DNA of 64,000 bases from positions 124,001 through 188,000 of the forward strand of contig NZ_JAMBOD010000005.1 in NCBI RefSeq assembly GCF_023715445.1. The letters are read 5' to 3'. Below, one piece after another: positions 51,487 to 59,688 of the stretch; the first letter of the stretch is position 1, and each line of letters starts with the position of its first letter. The DNA comes from Fictibacillus nanhaiensis. Its GTDB lineage: Bacteria > Bacillota > Bacilli > Bacillales > Fictibacillaceae. Position numbers and translations under genes: made by a program. Below the pieces are notes generated by a model, which had not been told where the DNA came from, ran no database searches, and worked only from the letters and a program-made list of their open reading frames with translations.

Positions 51487-52437
51487 TTGAATCCGGTTTG
51501 CGAAAAGCTAAACATCGAGTTTCCTATTATCCAAGGGGGAATGGGAAACGTAAGTAACGCTGAGCTTGCCGCTGCTATCTCGAACGCCGGCGGATTAGGA
51601 ACAATCGGTGCCGGTACCATGTCACCTGCTGAGGTAGAAAATCTGGTAATTGCAACAAAAGGGATGACAGACCGCCCATTTGCTGTTAATGTACCTTTAA
51701 CCGTTGCATCAAATGTAAATGAGATTCTTAAACTTGTAATCAAGCATAACGTTCAAGTTGTTTCCCTGTCAGCGGGCAACCCGGCGCCTTACATACCGAA
51801 ATTAAAAGAGCACGGAATTAAGGTGATTACGGTTATCGCCTCTGTCTATCATGCTAAAAAAGCAGAAGCAGCCGGGGCTGATCTGCTGGTGGCAGAAGGG
51901 TATGAAGCGGCAGGTTTAAACTCGCCGTATGAAACAACAACGATGGTCTTGCTTCCGCAAGTTTCCCGGAGTGTTTCCATTCCTGTTATCGCTGCCGGAG
52001 GAATCGCGGATGGGAGCGGACTGGCGGCAGCATTTGCCCTTGGTGCTCAGGGGGTGCAAATGGGTACACGTTTTATTGCTACAAAAGAAGCTCCGTTCCA
52101 CGAGGCTTATAAAACATCTCTTCTTGAAGCGGATGATACGAAAACCATGATCGTCGGCCGTTCAGTAGGGAAAATTAGAAGAATTTACGATACACCTTAT
52201 GCCCAAAAGCTGATTCAGCTTGAAAAAAACGGTGTTACACCCGAAGAGTTTCTTGAACAAACAACAGAAGACCGTCATATTTTAGGGGCAGTAAAAGGAG
52301 ATTTAGAGAACGGTTTTATTAACAGCGGGCAGATTGCTGGTGCAATATCCGATATTCCATCGGTAAAAGAACTGCTCGAAACGATGATGCAAGAAGCGAA
52401 AGAAACAGTTAGATTGTTAAACAAACGTTTAATATAA
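51487..52437 (+). CDS. NPD/FabK-like flavin (nitronate monooxygenase family) enzyme
   Basis: A 316-residue TIM-barrel flavoprotein of the 2-nitropropane dioxygenase family: FPIIQGGMGNVSNAELAAAI (about 12-31), LVAEGYEAAG, IPVIAAGGIADGSG and GVQMGTRFIATKEAP for FMN binding. Members are nitronate monooxygenases or FabK-type enoyl reductases; activity here cannot be decided. The TTG at 51487 follows AGGGAGGTGA by 6 nt. Divergent from the beta-helix gene. Confidence 0.85.
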   Translation: MNPVCEKLNIEFPIIQGGMGNVSNAELAAAISNAGGLGTIGAGTMSPAEVENLVIATKGMTDRPFAVNVPLTVASNVNEILKLVIKHNVQVVSLSAGNPAPYIPKLKEHGIKVITVIASVYHAKKAEAAGADLLVAEGYEAAGLNSPYETTTMVLLPQVSRSVSIPVIAAGGIADGSGLAAAFALGAQGVQMGTRFIATKEAPFHEAYKTSLLEADDTKTMIVGRSVGKIRRIYDTPYAQKLIQLEKNGVTPEEFLEQTTEDRHILGAVKGDLENGFINSGQIAGAISDIPSVKELLETMMQEAKETVRLLNKRLI

Positions 52438-52474
52438 GCTAGTTATAAATGTATTAGAGGGGGAAGTTTAGATA

Positions 52475-53824
52475 ATGAATCAGCAAGATCAGTGGACGTC
52501 GAAGTTAGCCTTTATTTTAGCAGCAGCAGGATCCGCAATTGGACTCGGAGCTATTTGGAAGTTCCCTTACGTCGTTGGAACAAGCGGTGGAGGAGCCTTT
52601 TTCCTTATCTTTTTATTGTTTACTTTTTTAGTAGGTTTTCCGCTTTTAATGGCTGAATTTGTAATCGGCCGTGGTTCACAGAAAGAAGCTGTTTCGGCTT
52701 ACCGTGCATTAGCGCCAGGATCAGCTTGGCCTTGGCTTGGAAAAATGGGTGTAGTAACTGCATTTATTCTATTATCCTTTTATAGTGTAATCGGCGGATG
52801 GATCGTACTTTATCTAGGCAAGAGTTTTTCGGGTGATTTCTTCAAAAATGATTTTGGAGCAATGTTTGGGGAGTCGATCTCAAGCCCTTGGCCGGTTCTG
52901 ATTTCACAGTTTATCTTTATGATCATTACAATCCTTGTTGTTAGCCGCGGTATTAAGAATGGTATCGAAAAAGCAAACCAGATCATGATGCCTGCACTTT
53001 TTGTTTTGTTTATTGTATTGATCGTTCGTTCATTAACATTGGACAATGCAATGGAAGGTGTTAAGTTCTTCTTACTTCCTGATTTCTCAGAGATCGGCGG
53101 AGATGATATTCTATTCGCGCTCGGTCAGTCTTTCTTCTCGTTAAGTGTAGGTATTTCTGTAATGGTTACGTACAGCTCTTATCTAGGTAAGAATGAAAGC
53201 TTAACGAAATCTGCAACAACGATTGTTTTACTTAATATACTTATTTCATTGCTTGCCGGATTGGCAATCTTCCCTGGTGTATTCTCATTAGGGCTTGAGC
53301 CAGCTGAAGGACCAGGACTATTATTCGTAGTTCTTCCGGCTGTATTTGATCAAATCGTCTTTGGTCAATTTTTCTTTATTATTTTCTTAGCTCTTTTCTT
53401 ATTTGCAACATTAACTTCAGCGTTCTCCATGCTTGAAATCATTGTTGCATCTATCACTAAAGGTACGTTAACGAACCGTGCAAAATGGTCTTGGATTATC
53501 GGCTTGCTGATTTTTGCTGCAGGTATCCCATCAGCACTTTCTATGGGTGTCCTTTCAGATGTAACACTTTTCGGCAAAACGATCTTTGATCTATTAGACT
53601 TCCTGGTTAGTAATATCCTTCTTCCGCTAGGTGCTCTATTTATCGCCTTATTTGTAGGTTATAGATATCCAAAAGATCTATTAGTGCAAGAGTTCAGAGC
53701 AGGATCATCTGTAACAGTGAAAGGATTCGCTCTATGGCTGATGCTTGTGCGTTACATTGTGCCAATTATTATTTTTATCGTTTTCTTGAACACACTTGGC
53801 GTATTTAAAATGATTACAGGTTAA
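52475..53824 (+). CDS. Sodium-dependent amino acid transporter (NSS family)
   Basis: A 449-residue LeuT-fold transporter. The unwound TM1 substrate/sodium motif FILAAAGSAIGLGAIWKFPY (about 12-31), the TM3 region and the TM6 motif FFSLSVGISVMVTYSSY are present. Bacterial relatives such as MhsT import hydrophobic and aromatic amino acids. In this neighbourhood phenylalanine is the attractive substrate, but that is inference. Confidence 0.9.
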   Translation: MNQQDQWTSKLAFILAAAGSAIGLGAIWKFPYVVGTSGGGAFFLIFLLFTFLVGFPLLMAEFVIGRGSQKEAVSAYRALAPGSAWPWLGKMGVVTAFILLSFYSVIGGWIVLYLGKSFSGDFFKNDFGAMFGESISSPWPVLISQFIFMIITILVVSRGIKNGIEKANQIMMPALFVLFIVLIVRSLTLDNAMEGVKFFLLPDFSEIGGDDILFALGQSFFSLSVGISVMVTYSSYLGKNESLTKSATTIVLLNILISLLAGLAIFPGVFSLGLEPAEGPGLLFVVLPAVFDQIVFGQFFFIIFLALFLFATLTSAFSMLEIIVASITKGTLTNRAKWSWIIGLLIFAAGIPSALSMGVLSDVTLFGKTIFDLLDFLVSNILLPLGALFIALFVGYRYPKDLLVQEFRAGSSVTVKGFALWLMLVRYIVPIIIFIVFLNTLGVFKMITG

Positions 53825-53830
53825 TTCCCT

Positions 53831-53866
53831 AAGACGCAGACCATATTTGGTTCTGCGTCTTTTTTG
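53831..53866 (+). terminator. Terminator of the NSS transporter gene
   Basis: AAGACGCAGA / TCTGCGTCTT perfect stem followed by TTTTTG. Confidence 0.9.
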
Positions 53867-53912
53867 TGTTTTAATAGAGCAGAGAAATAAAGAATGTGAA
53901 AGGAAGGTTCGT

Positions 53913-54635
53913 ATGACACTTGAAGATAAAGTAGCACTAGTAACAGGAGCTTCCCGTGGGTGCGGTAAAGCAATCGCTGAAAAATTAGGAACTCTCGGTG
54001 CGAAATTAACGGTCGTCGGTTCATCTGATGGCATATTTAAAACGGCTGATGAGTTAAAAAATAAAGGTTTTGATGTTTTGGCAGTAAAAGCGGATGTTTC
54101 AAACGAAACAGACGTTGCAAATCTTTTTAAACAAACGTTTGATTACTTTGGACAAGTTGATATTTTGGTAAACAATGCTGGTGTCGGCCAGTTTAAATTG
54201 GCTGAAGAACACTCTTTAGCTGATTTCCAAAAAATGTTTGAGGTGAACGTACAAGGTGTATTCTTATGTAGTACAGCTGTTGTTCCACACATGAAAGAGC
54301 GCAAAGAAGGAACGATTATCACAATTTCTTCCGATGTTGGGCGCAGAACGATCTCAAACGGTTCCGTATACACGGCTACAAAATATGCTATTCAAGGCTT
54401 CTCTGGGTCGCTTGCTCAAGAGCTTCGAGAGTTTGGCGTACGAGTAGGTACGGTAAATCCTGGGGCAATCGATACGTATTTTGCTGACAGTGAACCTGGC
54501 CTTGATTTTAAAGAAGACTGGCTGAAGGTGACTGATATTGCTGAGGCAGTTGCGTACATGGCAAGCGCACCAAAGCATATGGTTGTTGATGAAATCATGC
54601 TGCATCCTCTTTCGCAGGATTATCCGAACGTATAA
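53913..54635 (+). CDS. SDR family oxidoreductase
   Basis: A 240-residue short-chain dehydrogenase/reductase. NAD(P) motif VTGASRGCGKAIAEKLG (about 10-26), NNAGVGQF, catalytic Ser in ITISSDVGRR and YTATKYA (Tyr/Lys about 151-155). It resembles 3-oxoacyl-ACP reductase-type enzymes; substrate unknown. The ATG at 53913 follows AAAGGAAGG. It is 16 bp upstream of the selenoprotein candidate and probably cotranscribed. Confidence 0.88.
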   Translation: MTLEDKVALVTGASRGCGKAIAEKLGTLGAKLTVVGSSDGIFKTADELKNKGFDVLAVKADVSNETDVANLFKQTFDYFGQVDILVNNAGVGQFKLAEEHSLADFQKMFEVNVQGVFLCSTAVVPHMKERKEGTIITISSDVGRRTISNGSVYTATKYAIQGFSGSLAQELREFGVRVGTVNPGAIDTYFADSEPGLDFKEDWLKVTDIAEAVAYMASAPKHMVVDEIMLHPLSQDYPNV

Positions 54636-54651
54636 AAGGGAGACTTTTTCG

Positions 54652-55233
54652 ATGGACTTGAATCAAAAAATAGTTTCAATTGAAAGTTCAGAGGCTGTTG
54701 TTCTGCGTGATTTGCTTGGTGAGGATAAGACGCTCGTTGCTTTAGTCAGACACCTTGGCTGACCGTTATGTCAGCATTTTCTTGCGCAGTTGCGCAAGTC
54801 ATACGATACTTTTGAAGCTCGTTCAGTAAAGCTAGTCATTGTTTCTCCAGCTGATCGTGAACAGATTGAAAAGTTTTTAAACGTTCATGGTCCATTTCCT
54901 TTTGAGATTTACGGCGATCCTGAACTGAATGTGTACCGTGAGATGGGAAACCACCGATTCACTACATTGAGGAGTTTGATGTATGTCGGTGCTGGGATTT
55001 TAAGCGGAAAAGCTAAAATAAGCGACATCATTCCAAAGGAAGAGAAGAAAAGAGAGCTTTTCTTTAGCGCTGTTAAAAATCAGGATGTAAACGTTCAGGG
55101 AAGTTCGTGGCTGTTTTCGCGTGATGGAGAAGTATTGTGGCAGCACAAGGATGATTCACCGAAAGACCACGCGAGAGTGATGGAGATTTTGGAGCAAGTT
55201 AGCTTAAACCATCCGAAAAATATGCGAAACTAA
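54652..55233 (+). CDS. Probable SelL-like selenoprotein (UxxC peroxiredoxin-like), in-frame TGA at 54760
   Basis: Reading the TGA at 54760-54762 as selenocysteine gives a 193-residue AhpC/TSA-2 (Prx-like2) thioredoxin-fold protein. The N-terminal part ends LVALVRHLG, then U37-P-L-C40, so the stop replaces the first residue of the expected CxxC motif. Downstream, in the same frame, the family continues: VKLVIVSPADREQIEKF, YGDPELNVYREMG and, near the end, VQGSSWLFSRDGEVLWQHKD. A SECIS-like hairpin lies 18 nt after the TGA. The ATG has AAAAGGGAG 9 nt upstream. It likely acts as a thiol-disulfide or peroxide redox enzyme. A nonsense mutation is the alternative, but would have to hit exactly this codon in an otherwise intact gene. 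Confidence 0.85.
54781..54798 (+). promoter_or_regulatory. Bacterial SECIS-like hairpin
   Basis: CTTGCGC AGTT GCGCAAG: a perfect 7-bp stem with a 4-nt loop AGUU. The loop begins 25 nt after the UGA and has a G at its second position, which fits the published description of bacterial SECIS elements (apical loop about 16-37 nt downstream, G in the first two loop bases). It lies within the coding sequence, as is required in bacteria. Confidence 0.75.
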
Positions 55234-55350
55234 CAGGATTGAGCGAAACAGAGGTGTTCTTGAGCGAAACGGAGGAATCCTGAGCAAAACGGGGGATTCT
55301 TGAGCGAAAAGAAGTAGTGTTCGAGCGAAAACCTGCCGTTTTTGAGCGAA
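55222..55350. repeat. Periodic array B, core TGAGCGAAAC
   Basis: TGAGCG-type cores start at 55240, 55261, 55281, 55301, 55322 and 55343 (spacings 21, 20, 20, 21, 21). A partial unit GCGAAAC near 55224 forms the last codons of the selenoprotein gene. Reverse complement of array A. It ends in the hairpin module at 55346. Confidence 0.85.
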
Positions 55351-55383
55351 CGTGTAATAAATAAAAGAACACGTACCGTAAAA
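55346..55383 (+). repeat. Array-end hairpin module (copy 3)
   Basis: Same ~37 bp as at 9411-9447 (GCGAACGTGT ... ACACGTACCGTAAA). It directly continues the last TGAGCGAA unit of array B. Confidence 0.85.
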
Positions 55384-55401
55384 TCATCCCACAAACACAG
55401 G

Positions 55402-55437
55402 AGAAGGCCAACTATTATACTTTTTAGTCGGCCTTCT
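55402..55437 (-). terminator. Terminator-like hairpin between selenoprotein and HIT genes
   Basis: A 13-bp stem with one mismatch: AGAAGGCCAACTA (55402-55414) against TAGTCGGCCTTCT. T tracts are poor on both sides, so efficiency is uncertain. Confidence 0.5.
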
Positions 55438-55443
55438 ATGTTT

Positions 55444-55860
55444 CTACTTCACTTCAGCCTCAATCTGCCTTCCTGGCCTTCGATTCGCTTCCGATTTGAT
55501 CCACGCCCGGATTCCTTTGCCGGCAAACGGTTCATCTGCAAAACGAGGGATAATATGAAAGTGGGCATGCGGAATGCTTTGACCGCCGACAGGCTTTACG
55601 TTCCATCCAGTGCTGTAACCCTCAGGACCGTAAGTTTCATCCAGCAATTTCTTCGCTTTTTGCATCAGGTCATATGTATCCAGCCATTCTTTTTCGCTTA
55701 GATCAAATACTGTTTCGGTATGTGCTTTTGGAATGATTAAGCCCGCACCTTCCAAAATATCCTGTGCCCTTGGACTTTGAATAAAAAAACAGCTTTCATT
55801 CTCATAAACTATTTTTTGTTCAGGAAAACTCATCGGGTTGCAAAATAAACAATCTTTCAT
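55444..55860 (-). CDS. HIT domain protein
   Basis: A 138-residue HIT-family protein, the second in this window. It has a CLFC pair at the N-terminus, the core EGAGLIIPKAHTETVFDLSE and the triad IPHAHFHIIPRF (about 97-108). It probably hydrolyses a nucleoside phosphoramidate or dinucleotide polyphosphate. It is clearly different from Hit at 3151 and has a longer C-terminus after the triad. Monocistronic. Confidence 0.87.
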   Translation of the reverse strand: MKDCLFCNPMSFPEQKIVYENESCFFIQSPRAQDILEGAGLIIPKAHTETVFDLSEKEWLDTYDLMQKAKKLLDETYGPEGYSTGWNVKPVGGQSIPHAHFHIIPRFADEPFAGKGIRAWIKSEANRRPGRQIEAEVK

Positions 55861-55933
55861 AATAATTACACCTCCACCACTATTTTTGCATATTTTTCAC
55901 ATTTCTTACAAATGGAACTATTCTGGCGATTCA

Positions 55934-55963
55934 TTGACCGACTATCACACAAAATGATATGAT
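55934..55963 (+). promoter_or_regulatory. SigA promoter of the thioesterase gene
   Basis: TTGACC (55934-55939), 18-bp spacer, TATGAT (55958-55963). Confidence 0.6.
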
Positions 55964-55982
55964 AACGTTAAGAAAACGTTAT
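55962..55982. promoter_or_regulatory. Operator-like palindrome ATAACGTT-N5-AACGTTAT
   Basis: Perfect inverted repeat (55962-55969 / 55975-55982) that overlaps the -10 end and the expected start site of the promoter at 55934. It looks like a repressor site; the regulator is not identified. Confidence 0.55.
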
Positions 55983-56013
55983 ATAAATTAGATGAAAGAT
56001 ATGAGGTGTATGC

Positions 56014-56409
56014 ATGAAACCAGGTATGGAGGTTGGTCAAAAAGCCACCATTACAGCTACAGTGACACCCGACATGTTTGCTCAATTTGAAGGTAAGCTG
56101 GTCCATCCGGCATATTCGACGGTCAGTATGGTCTACCATATGGAATGGGCAGCAAGACAGATCATATTGCCATATCTTGAAGATCATGAAGAAGGCATTG
56201 GCGGAGGCGTAGCTGCAAAACATATGGCTCCGACCCCTGAAGGCGCAGAACTTATTGTCACAGCGACATTGCGCGAATTAAAAGGTAAAGCAGTTATATG
56301 TGATGTTACCGTTCATAACGGAAAAGCACTTGCAGGTGAAGGTGAAGTCACTCAATATATCCTGCCAAGAGCAGCGATCTCACAAAAAATTAAAGAAATG
56401 AACGCTTAA
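56014..56409 (+). CDS. FlK-like acyl-CoA thioesterase
   Basis: A 131-residue hot-dog-fold protein similar to fluoroacetyl-CoA thioesterase FlK: MKPGMEVGQKATITATVTPDMFA at the N-terminus, HPAYSTVSMVYHMEWAARQI (catalytic-site region) and GIGGGVAAKHMAPTPEGAEL. It may hydrolyse dead-end CoA esters from the neighbouring aromatic pathway, as PaaI does in other bacteria; this is inference from context. It precedes the phenylalanine dehydrogenase gene by 92 bp. Confidence 0.82.
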   Translation: MKPGMEVGQKATITATVTPDMFAQFEGKLVHPAYSTVSMVYHMEWAARQIILPYLEDHEEGIGGGVAAKHMAPTPEGAELIVTATLRELKGKAVICDVTVHNGKALAGEGEVTQYILPRAAISQKIKEMNA

Positions 56410-56427
56410 TATTTTTTTAATCAAAAA

Positions 56428-56441
56428 TGAAAGCGCTTTCA
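56428..56441. promoter_or_regulatory. cre site before the phenylalanine dehydrogenase operon
   Basis: TGAAAGCGCTTTCA, a perfect palindrome that fits the cre consensus at every position, 60 bp upstream of the start at 56502. Confidence 0.8.
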
Positions 56442-56501
56442 CTTTAAAGCAGCAAAGCAAAGAAGAATCAAAGCGAAATAGACATACTAGGGGGATTCAG
56501 C

Positions 56502-57602
56502 ATGTTTGAAAAAATTTCACAGCACGAGCAAGTCGTATTTTGTAATGATCCATCCACAGGTCTTAAGGCGATTATCGCAATACATAATACAACCCTTGGA
56601 CCAGCTCTTGGCGGATGCAGAATGAGACCTTACGCATCAGTTGATGAAGCACTTGAAGACGTCCTTCGTCTTTCAAAGGGCATGACGTACAAATGTGCAG
56701 GAGCAGATGTGGATTTTGGAGGAGGAAAATCAGTTATTATCGGTGACCCTACAACTGACCGCTCTCCGGAGCTTTTCCGTGCTTTCGGCCAGTTCGTCGA
56801 TTCATTAAACGGACGTTTTTTTACGGGGACAGACATGGGAACAACACCTGATGACTTTGTTCATGCTTCAAAAGAAACGAACTGCATTGTTGGGGTTCCT
56901 GAAGAGTACGGCGGAAGCGGCGACTCTTCAGTTCCTACTGCGCAGGGTGTCATCTATGGTCTGCAGGCTACGATTCAGACATTAGAAGGTACGGATGAAC
57001 TAGCGGGAAGATCATATTCCATCCAAGGCTTAGGTAAAGTTGGCTTTAAGGTAGCAGAGCAGCTTTTGGCAGCTGGTGCACAGATTTATGTTACAGATAT
57101 CAACGAAAGAGCGCTTAAGCAGATCCAGGAAAGAGCTGAAATGCTGCCGGGTAATGTGGAAGTGGTTGAAGGCAGTGACATCTATGGTGTGGACGCAGAT
57201 ATCTTTATACCGTGCGCATTAGGCGGGATCATCCATGATGAAACGATTGAACAGCTGAAGGTTAAAGCGATTGTAGGAAGTGCGAACAATCAGCTCCTTG
57301 AAGATAAACACGGTTTATATCTGCAGCAAAAAGGCATTCTTTACGGCCCGGATTATATCGTTAACGCAGGCGGATTGATTCAGGTTGCTGATGAATTATA
57401 TGGACCAAACAAAGCACGTGTGCTGACAAAAACAAGAGCAATCTATGACAGCTTAATCCAGATTTACAGTGAAAGTACGAAAAACAGCATTTCGACTATG
57501 GAAGCAGCCAACCGTTTTTGTGAAGAAAAATTAGCTGCACGATCAAAACGCAACAGCTTTTTTGCTCATAACAGAAGACCAAAATGGCAGGTTCGAAACT
57601 AG
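56502..57602 (+). CDS. Phenylalanine dehydrogenase-like amino acid dehydrogenase
   Basis: A 366-residue NAD-dependent Glu/Leu/Phe/Val dehydrogenase that interconverts an amino acid and its 2-oxo acid. The substrate domain shows [39 protein letters not shown] (both catalytic Lys, about 66 and 78) and [14 protein letters not shown]; the Rossmann motif is [15 protein letters not shown]. By memory the [16 protein letters not shown] and GTDMGTxPxDFVHA forms fit phenylalanine dehydrogenase (Thermoactinomyces type) better than leucine dehydrogenase, which has MTYKNAAAGLNLGGGK. It heads an operon with E1-E2-E3, has a cre site, and lies near the paa genes. Confidence 0.82.
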   Translation: MFEKISQHEQVVFCNDPSTGLKAIIAIHNTTLGPALGGCRMRPYASVDEALEDVLRLSKGMTYKCAGADVDFGGGKSVIIGDPTTDRSPELFRAFGQFVDSLNGRFFTGTDMGTTPDDFVHASKETNCIVGVPEEYGGSGDSSVPTAQGVIYGLQATIQTLEGTDELAGRSYSIQGLGKVGFKVAEQLLAAGAQIYVTDINERALKQIQERAEMLPGNVEVVEGSDIYGVDADIFIPCALGGIIHDETIEQLKVKAIVGSANNQLLEDKHGLYLQQKGILYGPDYIVNAGGLIQVADELYGPNKARVLTKTRAIYDSLIQIYSESTKNSISTMEAANRFCEEKLAARSKRNSFFAHNRRPKWQVRN

Positions 57603-57616
57603 GGAGGGATTCATTC

Positions 57617-58681
57617 ATGGAAAAGCAATTTCCGAAATTGCAGATTATTAATGAAAACGGTGAATGGAACGACGAAACATACCGCAGCGAGATAACAGAA
57701 GAACTTACAAAAGAACTTTATACAAAAATGCTTCGTTCACGTTTGTTTGACCGTAAAGGTGTTAACCTTCAGCGTCAAGGAAGAATTGGTACGTACGTGC
57801 CATTTGAAGGTCAGGAAGCTTCTCAAATCGGTAGTGCTTTGGCGATGGGGGAAGGCGACTGGATGTTCCCGACTTATCGAGACCATGCTGCAACAATGAC
57901 ATTTGGCCATTCATTAAAAACGCTATTTCTTTATTGGAAAGGGCGTCAAGAAGGATGTATTCCGCCTGAAGGGAAGAACATCTTTCCACCGGCAGTACCA
58001 ATTGCATCACAGCTTCTTCATGCGACAGGTGCTGCATGGGCTGAGAAGTTAAAAGGAACGGACCGTGCATCCATCGTTTATTTTGGAGATGGTGCTACAT
58101 CTGAGGGAGATTTTCATGAGGGTTTAAACTTTGCGAGTGTGTTCAATGCTCCTGTTGTTTTCTTTAACCAAAACAACGGATTCGCCATTTCAGTTCCAAT
58201 TGAAAAGCAGATGAAAAGTAAAACAATCGCTCAAAAAGCAGTTGCTTATGAGATGGAAGGAGTCCGATTGGATGGTAATGATGTGTTCGCTGTTTACTTC
58301 CACACACGTACAGCGGTTGAGCGTGCAAGAAAGGGCGAAGGACCGACACTGATCGAAGCAGTAACGTGGCGTTACGGCGCACATACAACAGCAGATGACC
58401 CATCTAAATACAGAGACCAGAACGAGTCTGCAACTAGACGCGAAAAAACAGACCCTATTCTTAGACTAGAACGTTTTATGAAGAACGAAAACATGTGGGA
58501 TGAGAAGTGGGCTGGAGACCTACAGGAGTCTTTAACAGCTGAAATTGAAGCAGCAGTAAAAGAAATGGAAGAGACAGATGCACCACATTATAACGATGTA
58601 TTTGATCATGTGTTTGCTGAGAACCCTTGGCCGATTGAAAGCCAAAAAGAAGCATATGCACATTCAAGAGGTGATCGCTAA
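57617..58681 (+). CDS. 2-oxoacid dehydrogenase complex E1 alpha subunit
   Basis: A 354-residue thiamine-diphosphate subunit. The ThDP motif YFGDGATSEGDFHEGLNFAS (Gly-Asp-Gly about 165-168, Asn about 180-196) and the phosphorylation-loop region YRYGAHT-like WRYGAHTTADDPSKYR are present. With E1 beta it decarboxylates a 2-oxo acid. In this context phenylpyruvate is the likely substrate. The ATG at 57617 follows AGGGAGGGA. It lies 14 bp after the dehydrogenase gene. Confidence 0.88.
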   Translation: MEKQFPKLQIINENGEWNDETYRSEITEELTKELYTKMLRSRLFDRKGVNLQRQGRIGTYVPFEGQEASQIGSALAMGEGDWMFPTYRDHAATMTFGHSLKTLFLYWKGRQEGCIPPEGKNIFPPAVPIASQLLHATGAAWAEKLKGTDRASIVYFGDGATSEGDFHEGLNFASVFNAPVVFFNQNNGFAISVPIEKQMKSKTIAQKAVAYEMEGVRLDGNDVFAVYFHTRTAVERARKGEGPTLIEAVTWRYGAHTTADDPSKYRDQNESATRREKTDPILRLERFMKNENMWDEKWAGDLQESLTAEIEAAVKEMEETDAPHYNDVFDHVFAENPWPIESQKEAYAHSRGDR

Positions 58682-59676
58682 TGACGACTGCAGTTGATAC
58701 AAAAAAATTAACGATGGTTCAAGCTGTGACAGATGGCATGAGAGTCATGATGAAGGAACAAGAGAACGTGATCGTTCTTGGAGAAGATGTCGGGCAAAAT
58801 GGCGGCGTATTCCGTGCCACTGACGGACTTGTTGGAGAGTTTGGGGATAAAAGAGTAATCGATACCCCACTTGCTGAGTCAGGAATCATTGGTACGTCTA
58901 TCGGACTTGCGATGAACGGGTTTAAACCGATTGCTGAGATGCAGTTTTTAGGCTTCATCTATCCGGCTTTTAACCAGATCATGACACATGCATCAAGAAT
59001 TCGCGCAAGAACGCTAGGTGCTTTTACAGTGCCAATGGTTATTCGTGCACCTTTTGGAGCAGGAGTGCGTGCCCCTGAAATCCATTCAGACTCAGTTGAA
59101 GCACTTTTTACAGGAATGCCTGGAATGAAAGTTGTTGTTCCATCTAATCCGTATGATGCAAAAGGAATGCTGATTTCTGCGATTGAAGATCCAGATCCGG
59201 TTTTATTCCTTGAGCCGATGCGCTGTTATAGAAGCACGAAGATGGATGTACCTGAAGGGAAGTACAATGTACCGCTTGGAAAAGCAGCCCGTCTGCACGA
59301 AGGAAGTGACGTTTCAATTTTTGCATATGGTGCGATGATGGATGTTGTAACGAAAGCAGCAAAAGCCGCTGAAGAAAAGGGCATCAAGTGTGATGTGATC
59401 GATCTTCGTACACTTTATCCGCTTGATAAGGATATGATCGCAGAGAGCGTTCAGAAAACAGGCCGTGCCGTTATCGTTCACGAAGCACCGGGAACAGGAG
59501 GACTCGGGGAAACGATCATGTCGCTTATTAACGATACATCTTTCTTATATATGAAAGCACCTGTTGAACGTGTAACAGGTTTTGATACACCAGTACCGAT
59601 GTTTGCTTTAGAAGACCACTACCTGCCGAGTGCAGACCGTGTAGTACAGGCAATCGAAAAAGTCACTCAATTCTAG
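58681..59676 (+). CDS. 2-oxoacid dehydrogenase complex E1 beta subunit
   Basis: A 331-residue subunit with VIVLGEDVGQNGGVFRATDGL (about 31-51), the ThDP/substrate region AEMQFLGFIYPAFNQI, and VIVHEAPGTGGLGETI. Its ATG overlaps the E1 alpha stop (TAATG), so the two are made in equal amounts. Typical of the PdhB/BkdAB family. Confidence 0.9.
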   Translation: MTTAVDTKKLTMVQAVTDGMRVMMKEQENVIVLGEDVGQNGGVFRATDGLVGEFGDKRVIDTPLAESGIIGTSIGLAMNGFKPIAEMQFLGFIYPAFNQIMTHASRIRARTLGAFTVPMVIRAPFGAGVRAPEIHSDSVEALFTGMPGMKVVVPSNPYDAKGMLISAIEDPDPVLFLEPMRCYRSTKMDVPEGKYNVPLGKAARLHEGSDVSIFAYGAMMDVVTKAAKAAEEKGIKCDVIDLRTLYPLDKDMIAESVQKTGRAVIVHEAPGTGGLGETIMSLINDTSFLYMKAPVERVTGFDTPVPMFALEDHYLPSADRVVQAIEKVTQF

Positions 59677-59688
59677 GAGGTGGAACAC

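Noticed and set aside
51420-51743. Long N-terminal extension of the beta-helix protein
   Set aside because: It runs antisense through the start of the flavin enzyme gene and across the divergent promoter region; a good ribosome site precedes 51419.
54760-54762. Calling the peroxiredoxin-like gene a pseudogene split by a nonsense mutation
   Set aside because: The single TGA falls on a redox Cys position, the frame is intact on both sides, and a SECIS-like hairpin follows. These three together fit selenocysteine better than random decay.
55342-55701. 119-codon plus-strand frame across the HIT gene
   Set aside because: It lies antisense to a clear HIT protein and starts inside a repeat array.
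56502-57602. Leucine dehydrogenase (bcd)
   Set aside because: The [14 protein letters not shown] and [14 protein letters not shown] forms fit phenylalanine dehydrogenase better, and the ptb/buk context of bcd is missing. Not fully excluded.
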